From Mobiluncus porci (GTDB taxonomy: Bacteria; Actinomycetota; Actinomycetes; Actinomycetales; Actinomycetaceae): a stretch of DNA of 64,000 nucleotides. Position numbers and translations under genes: made by a program. The notes beneath the pieces were generated by a model. The model did not search any database, was not told the origin of the DNA, and saw nothing but the letters and a program-made list of their open reading frames with translations. The stretch is from contig NZ_VUMY01000002.1 of the NCBI RefSeq assembly GCF_009695935.1, positions 1-64,000 on the forward strand, read 5' to 3'. This document shows positions 58,148 through 64,000 of the stretch, in pieces (position 1 is the first letter of the stretch; each line of letters begins with the position of its first letter).

Positions 58148-58296
58148 TTAGCCCCTTTTCTATGGGTTGAAAGTTGAGAGGCCGCAAACCCCCGCTGGCT
58201 ATAAAACGCGGGAACCGGACAACAGTCCGAGACGGTGTAACGACCGTTATAAAAATAACGCGACCTTTATTCTTTCAACCAAAAGAGAGGGGCTAA
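58148..58296 (+). ncRNA. Five-helix structured RNA covering the ribosome-binding site of the decoration gene
   Basis: Outer stem: TTAGCCCC (58148-58155) with GGGGCTAA (58289-58296), extended by wobble pairs, then GGTTGAAAG (58165-58173) with CTTTCAACC (58272-58280). Inside: 58179-58185 with 58260-58266 (one mismatch), CCCGC/GCGGG (58191/58208), CGGAC/GTCCG (58216/58225, loop AACA) and ACGGT/ACCGT (58232/58243). The outer stem contains the GAGAGGGG that should recruit ribosomes for the ATG at 58301. I recognise no known RNA family. Confidence 0.65.
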
Positions 58297-58300
58297 TATT

Positions 58301-58663
58301 ATGCCTATTTACGAACCAGTCACAGTGGCTGATGACCTTTCCATGTTTCCGGACTGGGTCTATTTCGATGAAACCCGAGACCGTGAATCTATCACCCTGA
58401 AAACCGCCGGTTTGACCGCCGAGGACGGTGTTTTCAAGTCCGGTGTCCCGCTCGTCAAAGACACGGACGGGACTTTCAAGAAAGCCGCGGCGGGAACCCC
58501 TGAAAAGCCGACCGCCGCCGCGGGCCTGCTGCTTTTCGATGTTCCGGACACGGGACGCGCGACCGCCCCCGCCGTGCTATTCACTCGCGGAACCGTCAAC
58601 TCTAAGCTTCCGGCCCTGCCCGCGAACCTGACCCTGCCGGTGGCTATCCGCACCCAAGCCTAA
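58301..58663 (+). CDS. Head decoration protein
   Basis: 120 residues of beta-rich text (GVFKSGVPLVKDTDGTFKKA, AAGLLLFDVPDTGRATAPAV) of the decoration type encoded just before lambda-E-like capsid proteins. It stabilises the expanded head. Its ribosome-binding site lies in the stem of the structured RNA, so translation may be regulated. Confidence 0.78.
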   Translation: MPIYEPVTVADDLSMFPDWVYFDETRDRESITLKTAGLTAEDGVFKSGVPLVKDTDGTFKKAAAGTPEKPTAAAGLLLFDVPDTGRATAPAVLFTRGTVNSKLPALPANLTLPVAIRTQA

Positions 58664-58680
58664 TGAGAGGAACTTGAACC

Positions 58681-59721
58681 ATGATTGAACTTTTGCCAAA
58701 TTTGACTGATGATTCTTTGACTTATTTCGTGCGTCAGGTGCCGAACCGCGCCGACTTCCGGCTCACCTCCCAAGTGTTGCCGCCCGAAGCCATCGACTCC
58801 CCGAAATACCGGATCGCGAACGTGGACGTGACCGTCGAGGCCGCGAAATATCGGGTACACAACGCGCCCGCCCCTTACTCGAATATTGACGCGACTCGCT
58901 CCGTCACCGAGGGCTACTTCCCGCCTTTGGGCGGCAAAGAGCCGGTGGAAGAATTCGAGATGCTCCTGCAGCCGATTATCAACGGCGCGAACCAAAACGC
59001 TTTGGAGGCCGCCGCGTTCGATAAGGCTAAAACCCAGACAGACGCGATTTGGGCGCGCCTGGAGTTGGCGGCGGGTTCACTGTTGGCGACCCGTAAGGTC
59101 GAAATCAGCGAGAACGGTGTGATCCAGTCCATCGGGTTCGATAAGGTCGGTGGTAAGACTATCGCCGATGATGTGACCGGCGCGTGGTCCGGCGCTTCCG
59201 CGAAGCCTTTGACGGATGAGCAGAACTGGGTTCGTGCGGCGCGCACCGTATACGGTGCTCCCGCCCCCGGGCTTGTGTTGGCGTCCTCGGAGATTATCGC
59301 GAAACTCTGCGCTAGCAAGGAGTACGTGGCTCAGCTGTATTCCGGCTCGGGTGCTCCGACCGCGATTTCCCCCACCCAGTTGAATCAGGTTCGTTTGCAG
59401 TGGGGATTGGCGCCTATCGAAGCCTACGATGCGCAGGTCAAGGTGGATGGTGAATATGTTCGCACTCTCCCGGCGGACCGGCTGATTATCCTACCCGCCC
59501 CTGCCGCCGAGTCGGTGGGCCGCACCCAGTTCGGAACCACGGCGGAGGCCATGGTAATGGCCACGGGAAGTAATCCTGGGATTGTCGCTTCGGAGGCGCC
59601 GGGGATTGTTTCGACGAAGCTGGTGGAGCAGGACCCGCCGCGGGTGTTGACTCGGACGGTCGCGGCGGCTTTGCCGGTTTTGACCGCTCCCGGCCACTAT
59701 GTAACCGCGAAAATCTCCTAA
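58681..59721 (+). CDS. Major capsid protein (lambda E-like)
   Basis: 346 residues with the gpE-family look: TYFVRQVPNRADFRLTSQVL, NIDATRSVTEGYFPPLGG, FEMLLQPIINGANQNALEAA, and late QFGTTAEAMVMA with DPPRVLTRTVAAALPV. Forms the icosahedral shell. It starts 17 bases after the decoration stop; GAGAGG lies before the ATG. Confidence 0.92.
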   Translation: MIELLPNLTDDSLTYFVRQVPNRADFRLTSQVLPPEAIDSPKYRIANVDVTVEAAKYRVHNAPAPYSNIDATRSVTEGYFPPLGGKEPVEEFEMLLQPIINGANQNALEAAAFDKAKTQTDAIWARLELAAGSLLATRKVEISENGVIQSIGFDKVGGKTIADDVTGAWSGASAKPLTDEQNWVRAARTVYGAPAPGLVLASSEIIAKLCASKEYVAQLYSGSGAPTAISPTQLNQVRLQWGLAPIEAYDAQVKVDGEYVRTLPADRLIILPAPAAESVGRTQFGTTAEAMVMATGSNPGIVASEAPGIVSTKLVEQDPPRVLTRTVAAALPVLTAPGHYVTAKIS

Positions 59722-59785
59722 CCGGGGGATTGTGTAGTTTTCCCTCGGCGGGTTCACCGATGTGTGCCGTCCGCCCGCCGAGGGG

Positions 59786-59859
59786 AAAACCCCACTGTGG
59801 GGTTTTGTAGGGACGGGTGCTCTAGGGGCGGGCTTTGACCCTTTTCCCGCCCCTAGAGC
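59786..59859 (+). terminator. Two strong hairpins after the capsid gene
   Basis: AAAACCCCAC/GTGGGGTTTT (59786-59806) and the perfect 14-base stem GCTCTAGGGGCGGG/CCCGCCCCTAGAGC (59819-59859). They fill the gap before the connector gene and probably reduce or stabilise transcripts so that capsid mRNA is in excess. Confidence 0.75.
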
Positions 59860-59885
59860 GCCTTAAAACGAGGGGAATAGTATCA

Positions 59886-60191
59886 ATGGAGACAATCGAG
59901 TGGGCGAAATCCTATCTGGGTGAGGTAGACGAGCAGGATTTGAACGCCCGTGTCGAACGGTTGGGGTCGATACGCCTAGCTGTGATTGAGACCTTGAAAG
60001 AGCGGCGCGCCACTATGCTCGGCTCCGCGCTTAGTGTGACTATCCCCGGAGCCGTGAGCGTGTCTTTCAAAGACAACATTAGTGCTCTTGACCGGCTTAT
60101 CGCGGGGTTAGAGAAAGACACGGACGGGGACGGCATAACCGATTTTCACCCGGTAGAAATCACCGCCCTAAAGTCTAGGTGGGCAAGATGA
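59886..60191 (+). CDS. Head-tail connector-like protein
   Basis: 101 residues, helical (EWAKSYLGEVDEQDLNARVE), fitting the small head-completion proteins after capsid genes. ATG 59886 has GAGGGG upstream; a longer frame would start within the hairpin. It overlaps the next gene by four bases. Confidence 0.65.
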   Translation: METIEWAKSYLGEVDEQDLNARVERLGSIRLAVIETLKERRATMLGSALSVTIPGAVSVSFKDNISALDRLIAGLEKDTDGDGITDFHPVEITALKSRWAR

Positions 60192-61120
60192 TTACTTACC
60201 CGTGGCCGCCCCTGCCGGAAACCGACCTCGACCGGCTCCAGGCCGATATTCTGGACGCCCTGGACGGGGCATGGGCAAACGCCCAGGAGGAACGCGCGAA
60301 GATTTTGGCGTTGAAAGACACCGCGCCGCGGGTGCCCTACCGGCGCGCCCTAGAGCGCGTGGACCGGTTCGAGTATGCTATCCAAGCTTTCCAGGACACG
60401 GTAGACCAACAGGCACAAAACTATGTTGACCTGATTTCGGGGCGTTACGGGGCGGGGGCGATGCAGATGGCGGGCTGGGTCGCGTCGGGGAAGCTCGTTT
60501 GGGGAAACATGGACGAATACGCGCTCGCGAGCCTAGCGTCTGATTCCTACGATGATTTCCTAAGGATGAGTCAAGAGGCCGGTAGAACCTCAAAACTTTT
60601 CGCTAACAAGGTCAGGTCGGCGGCCGCCAGGACAGTGTGGACACAAGCAACTAACGAGACCGCCACCCACGCCGCCCGCCGGTTTTGGAAAGAGCTAGAG
60701 GCCCTAAACATCGGGGTAATCACCTATCGGAACGGGGCGCAGTATCCGGCTAAGGCTTACGCGGAAATGGCCGCAAGGACAAAGGGCGCTGTCGCATTCA
60801 ACTACGGGGCTTTAGATGTGGCTCGGTCTGAGAGTGTTACTCACATGGAGGTTGTAGACGGGCCGTCTTGCGGCTGGGAATCCCACAATTCTACGGACTA
60901 CGCGAACGGGAGCATTAGAACAATCGAGGAATGCCGCGAATACCCGCTCTCACACCCTAACTGTCGCCGCGCGTTCCTCCCCCTATCCGCCACGATGCAG
61001 CGGATAGTTTCAGAGGCTGAGGCGGCTGAGGCGGCTGAGGCGTTGGGGGAAGAATACGAAACCGAACTATTTATCCCCGCCCTAGAGAGATATAAGGAAA
61101 CCCTTAGAAAGGTCGCGTAA
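60188..61120 (+). CDS. Phage minor capsid protein (MuF/SPP1 gp7-like)
   Basis: 310 residues. Long helices precede the conserved C-terminal part TKGAVAFNYGALDVARSESV, VVDGPSCGWESHN and CREYPLSHPNCRRAFLP, the Cys/His cluster typical of phage minor head proteins. It probably sits inside the head near the portal. It is encoded after the capsid gene, whereas SPP1 has it before. Confidence 0.85.
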   Translation: MITYPWPPLPETDLDRLQADILDALDGAWANAQEERAKILALKDTAPRVPYRRALERVDRFEYAIQAFQDTVDQQAQNYVDLISGRYGAGAMQMAGWVASGKLVWGNMDEYALASLASDSYDDFLRMSQEAGRTSKLFANKVRSAAARTVWTQATNETATHAARRFWKELEALNIGVITYRNGAQYPAKAYAEMAARTKGAVAFNYGALDVARSESVTHMEVVDGPSCGWESHNSTDYANGSIRTIEECREYPLSHPNCRRAFLPLSATMQRIVSEAEAAEAAEALGEEYETELFIPALERYKETLRKVA

Positions 61121-61444
61121 ATGGAAGATGAAGTGAAAGAGCCGCAGCGCCACAACCTGCTTGTCACGTCGTGCCCGTGTGAGAACTGGTGCAGCCTTGA
61201 CGGGGTGCTGTTGCCGGACGCGGAAGTATGGATCGACATGACCCGCGATGGCACCTTTGCGACTATCAGGCTACCGGTCGATTTAGTAGCCGACATTAAA
61301 CCCGACCAGGTGAATGTGGCTCGGGGAGAGCCGGTAAACGCGAAAGAGCTAGAACAAAGAATCTTGGATGACCCGCCCGCTAACCCGGAACCAGGCTGGC
61401 TAGTGCGAGCTGTTTTGGAGTCCCAGGGAATCGAGGCCGAATAA
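61121..61444 (+). CDS. Hypothetical structural-region protein
   Basis: 107 residues with SCPCENWCSLDG near the start, three cysteines that might bind metal. It overlaps the next gene by one base. No family recognised. Confidence 0.6.
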   Translation: MEDEVKEPQRHNLLVTSCPCENWCSLDGVLLPDAEVWIDMTRDGTFATIRLPVDLVADIKPDQVNVARGEPVNAKELEQRILDDPPANPEPGWLVRAVLESQGIEAE

Positions 61445-61854
61445 TGCGCCCCCTAGATGTGTCGGCTTTACAGGCTCAGCTTGATTTTATCCTCGTCGAC
61501 TTGGTGAAAATCACTAAACCGGGGGAGGGAACGTTTGACTATGAGACCGGGGAAACTATCCCAGGGTCGCCGGTAACAGTTTATGAGGGGCGTGGTGCTT
61601 TGGTTCCGGAGGGGGAGGAAACCCCCGGGGTGCCTTACCCTACGGTCCCTAACCCGACCGACGGGGCCTACCGGCTTATCCTGCCGGTCGAGGTAGAAAA
61701 CATTGAACCGGGGCTTGATGTGAAGATTACCGGTTCGAAGATTCTCAAATACCGCGACCCGGAGATTCTGGAACGGGCGTTCAAAACAAAGACGCTCGCT
61801 CCGGTCTCTAGTTTCCCGGTATTCAAAATATTGAGCATTGAGGAGGTCAAATAA
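61444..61854 (+). CDS. Head-tail joining protein (DUF6093-like)
   Basis: 136 residues; VYEGRGALVPEGEETPG and YRLILPVEVENIEPGLDVKI are the beta-rich pattern of head-closure (stopper) proteins. Position between the minor capsid and gp10-like genes agrees. Confidence 0.68.
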   Translation: MRPLDVSALQAQLDFILVDLVKITKPGEGTFDYETGETIPGSPVTVYEGRGALVPEGEETPGVPYPTVPNPTDGAYRLILPVEVENIEPGLDVKITGSKILKYRDPEILERAFKTKTLAPVSSFPVFKILSIEEVK

Positions 61855-62240
61855 TGCATCCTGGAGAGTTCGCTCACGTCATGAACCGCGCCGCAACCCA
61901 AATGCCTTCCACTATGAGGGCTGCGGTGATGGACTACGCCCAAACCCTGGAGGGGGATATTAAACGCCGCCAGGGCCACCCGCCCGCCCCTAGGGCGCCG
62001 CACGGCGACTATCGGCGCTCATGGACGCACACGCCGGGGCAAGCCGGGAACATTGTTTCGGCTGATATACACACCAAAGCGCCGCAAGCGAAACGGCTTG
62101 AATTCGGATTCACCGGGCCGGACAGGCTCGGGAGAGTCTATCATCAAGCACCAAGGCCGCACGTCGCCCCGGCGATAGAAGCCACGACGAAAGAGTGGGA
62201 GAAAACCTGGAAAGGGGCGATAGATAGTGCTCTCGGGTGA
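61854..62240 (+). CDS. HK97 gp10-like tail component
   Basis: 128 residues; RRQGHPPAPRAPHGDYRRSW and APQAKRLEFGFTGPDRLGRV and then RPHVAPAIEATTKEW follow the HK97-gp10 pattern (residues near the tail-head join). It overlaps the preceding stop by one base. Confidence 0.8.
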   Translation: MHPGEFAHVMNRAATQMPSTMRAAVMDYAQTLEGDIKRRQGHPPAPRAPHGDYRRSWTHTPGQAGNIVSADIHTKAPQAKRLEFGFTGPDRLGRVYHQAPRPHVAPAIEATTKEWEKTWKGAIDSALG

Positions 62241-62244
62241 AGTC

Positions 62245-62586
62245 ATGAACGAACTACAAAAAATCCTTTCCACTATCGCACCGACCGGTAAATGGAAAGT
62301 ACCCACGCAAACCCCGCCCTTGTTCGTGCTGGACACGGTGAGCGGGGGAACCGTAGACACGGATCTCGAATCCGCAGACCAGTATGTGACCGTACAGGTG
62401 ACCGCGACAGGTAAAACCGCTGAACAGGCTCAATGGCTTATAGATAAAGCATTGAAAGAGATATTAGCTAGCCGTTTGAAAACGGGCTGGCAGGTTGTTA
62501 TCGAAACCTGGAATATACCGGTAGACCCGCAAATCGAGGGCTTTTACAGTTTCATAGGACAAGTCAGGATTAGAGGGGAGGTGTAA
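62245..62586 (+). CDS. Tail terminator / tail completion protein
   Basis: 113 residues with QYVTVQVTATGKTAEQAQWL and the late beta strand FIGQVRIRGEV, as in phage tail-terminator proteins that cap the tube. Position directly before the tail tube genes agrees. Confidence 0.68.
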   Translation: MNELQKILSTIAPTGKWKVPTQTPPLFVLDTVSGGTVDTDLESADQYVTVQVTATGKTAEQAQWLIDKALKEILASRLKTGWQVVIETWNIPVDPQIEGFYSFIGQVRIRGEV

Positions 62587-62589
62587 AAG

Positions 62590-62793
62590 ATGGCTACACG
62601 CAAAACTAACATTGAGGAACCGGTCGAGGAAACAGTCGAAACCGCGCCGGTGAAGAAAGATGATTGCGGATGCCGGAAAAACGAGAAAGGACAAATCGAA
62701 CTCCAACACGAAAAGTTGGAGGCGCATATTTTCGTTAACCCGGAATCCGTAAACACGTGGAAGCAACAAGGCTGGGAGATTGTCCCCGCCTAG
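62590..62793 (+). CDS. Small prophage protein with a Cys pair
   Basis: 67 residues; DDCGCRKNEKGQIEL could bind metal. The C-terminal half HEKLEAHIFVNPESVNTWKQ is regular protein-like. It starts three bases after the previous gene. Confidence 0.6.
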   Translation: MATRKTNIEEPVEETVETAPVKKDDCGCRKNEKGQIELQHEKLEAHIFVNPESVNTWKQQGWEIVPA

Positions 62794-62886
62794 CTTTTCT
62801 AACCGTTATCAAATTTCCCTACTTTGATAAAATCGTTAATGGACGGCATAAAACGGAATACGACAAACTATTTGAAGGAGTTTATT

Positions 62887-63363
62887 ATGTCGCGTTTTAT
62901 CCGCCGCGGGATCACCAAGATGTATTTCTTGCCCGCTATCGCAAACCTGGAGACCGGTCCGACCCGTGAAGAAATCACGGCCGGTAAAGATATCACCTGC
63001 TGGCCGTCAGAAATCAGTGGTTTTACTATCTCGGCTGAATCCGTAGAGGTCACCGACTTGTGCTCGACAAAGACAAAGAAAATCCCCGCCGGGGAAACAA
63101 TCGACGATATTTCTCTCACCATGTACGAGGACGCAGAGAAAGAAGAGATCGAAGAAACGTTTACCCGCGGAGCCAAGGGGTTCATTTACATTATGAACAA
63201 GGGCGACAAGCCCCTGTCTAAGAGCGGGGATATTTGGCCGGTAGAGGTCTCGTCTATCTCCCACAACTACTCGGTGGGTTCTGACCCGGCGACTTTGACC
63301 GTGAACTTCACGGTTCCAGAGTCCCCGGTGTTTGGGACGGCTATCCCGGTCGCCGCCGCATAA
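62887..63363 (+). CDS. Major tail (tube) protein
   Basis: 158 residues: ISGFTISAESVEVTDLCSTK, IDDISLTMYEDAEKEEIEET and the end ATLTVNFTVPESPVFGTAIP match the beta-sandwich tube proteins of siphoviruses. GAAGGAG precedes ATG 62887. The leader carries TTTGATAAAATCGTT (62823), shared with the region before the scaffold gene. Confidence 0.82.
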   Translation: MSRFIRRGITKMYFLPAIANLETGPTREEITAGKDITCWPSEISGFTISAESVEVTDLCSTKTKKIPAGETIDDISLTMYEDAEKEEIEETFTRGAKGFIYIMNKGDKPLSKSGDIWPVEVSSISHNYSVGSDPATLTVNFTVPESPVFGTAIPVAAA

Positions 63364-63409
63364 GAGTGTTTGTTTCTATTGGTGAATATTGAAAGGACGG
63401 CAAGAAACA

Positions 63410-63928
63410 ATGTCATGGAGTGAAAAGATCGGGCGTTTGCGGGGACGTGAACTGCCGACCGTGGAAGTTACTATCGCGTTGGATAAGGGCGCGGAAAAAC
63501 GCGTTTATGATGCTCGAGAGGGGTTGAAAGCGGCTACCGACCGGGCTTGGGGCGAGTACGACACGCAGGAGCAAGTCGATAACACACCGGAAGTTGTAGC
63601 GGCTCGGGAAACCCTCGCAAAGGCCGAAAACGACCTGAAAGCGGCCTCGCTGGTGATGCGGTTCAAAACCCTACCCGCCGATGTTATGGAAACACTGAGG
63701 GGGGAAGTCTTTACCCAAACCGAGGACGAGGACGAACGCGTAGAACGCTTAGCTTCGCGGGTGATGGCGGCCTCCTATATTCCCGAGGACGGGGACGACC
63801 TAACCGTGGAGGACGTGGAAAACCTCAGGGGGGTTTTGACCGACGGGGAATGGCGACAATTGAAACTCGCCGTCTTGTCGAATACCCAAAACTCGGCTCT
63901 CACCTGGGAGCTTGAAAAAAAAGAATAA
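63410..63928 (+). CDS. Tail assembly chaperone (gpG-like)
   Basis: 172 residues, mostly helical and acidic, with DLTVEDVENLRGVLTDGEWR near the end. GAAAGGACGG lies before the ATG. An A-run at 63915-63922 provides the slippery A-AAA-AAA at the penultimate codons, so a fraction of ribosomes would shift by -1 to give a longer gpGT-like product. This is the classic arrangement before the tape-measure gene. Confidence 0.82.
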   Translation: MSWSEKIGRLRGRELPTVEVTIALDKGAEKRVYDAREGLKAATDRAWGEYDTQEQVDNTPEVVAARETLAKAENDLKAASLVMRFKTLPADVMETLRGEVFTQTEDEDERVERLASRVMAASYIPEDGDDLTVEDVENLRGVLTDGEWRQLKLAVLSNTQNSALTWELEKKE

Positions 63929-64000
63929 ACACCGACCCGAAACTACAGGCCGAACTCGAAATCTGCGAATTCTATAGAATCCCGCATTCGCATTTCTTAG
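63915..64000 (+). CDS. -1 frameshift extension of the tail chaperone (gpT-like, partial)
   Basis: In the -1 frame after the A-run the text reads RINTDPKLQAELEICEFYRI and PHSHFL to the window edge without a stop. The PHSxFL ending is the pattern of the T part in other actinophage G/GT pairs. Confidence 0.75.

Larger units (their letters stand above)
35689..64000. mobile_element. Left part of a siphovirus-like prophage (runs past the window)
   Basis: Integrase, repressor switch, recombination and replication genes, terminase, head, lysis and tail genes follow in the order of a temperate long-tailed phage. The left boundary lies between the family A repeat and the integrase. The element is not finished at base 64,000, where the tail chaperone is being read. 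Repeat families A to F and the TCAGCAAG enrichment stop at its edge, supporting recent arrival. Confidence 0.93.

Noticed and set aside
58148-58296. Hammerhead or HDV-like ribozyme in the structured RNA
   Set aside because: The conserved hammerhead core is absent and the helix order does not match an HDV-like double pseudoknot as far as I can see.

Overview
The window looks like chromosome plus prophage of a flagellated, moderately GC-rich actinobacterium. The actinobacterial assignment rests on the ftsB-like/DUF501/ppx cluster, DUF3073 beside purF-purM, the DUF1469/DUF3618 pair, a WhiB-like protein in the phage, and several genes with a -10 box exactly six bases before an ATG or GTG (leaderless layout). 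An isolated flagellin gene in such a genome is compatible with Actinomycetaceae such as Mobiluncus, but that genus is an inference.

Bases 1 to about 35,400 are chromosome. In order: a gene tail, an unusual tRNA(UAA), nhaA, then on the minus strand ppx/gppA, DUF501, an ftsB/divIC-like gene, yggS and an RhtA-like exporter. Next come a MacB-type ABC exporter whose ATPase has a disordered tail of about 750 residues, the DUF1469/DUF3618 pair, and DUF3073-purF-purM. From 18.8 to 22.4 kb lie three toxin-antitoxin loci with broken toxins and intact antitoxins, and a DUF4143 ATPase flanked by 39-base palindromes. Flagellin, two AT-richer YhgE/Pip membrane proteins, a peptide-binding lipoprotein, typA and a VanW protein follow.

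This part is full of small dispersed repeats (families A to F below), mostly intergenic. Two occur inside genes, in purF and in the ABC ATPase. YggS, DUF501, Ppx, PurF and PurM all carry low-complexity in-frame insertions that their families normally lack. The octamer TCAGCAAG is also clearly over-represented here and not in the prophage.

Bases 35,689 to 64,000 are the left part of a siphovirus-like prophage that runs off the window. It holds an integrase; an accessory block (small membrane protein, DUF4041/GIY-YIG protein, HicAB); a repressor/Cro-like switch and Ant antirepressor; an early region with HNH, RecE-like nuclease, RecT, C5-methyltransferase, an initiator-like gene with an embedded candidate origin, WhiB, a RusA-like protein and SSB; then terminase, portal, a reversed lysis cassette, scaffold, decoration, capsid, connectors, tail tube and a tail chaperone with a -1 frameshift site. 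A five-helix structured RNA that buries the ribosome-binding site of the decoration gene is the most novel-looking element.
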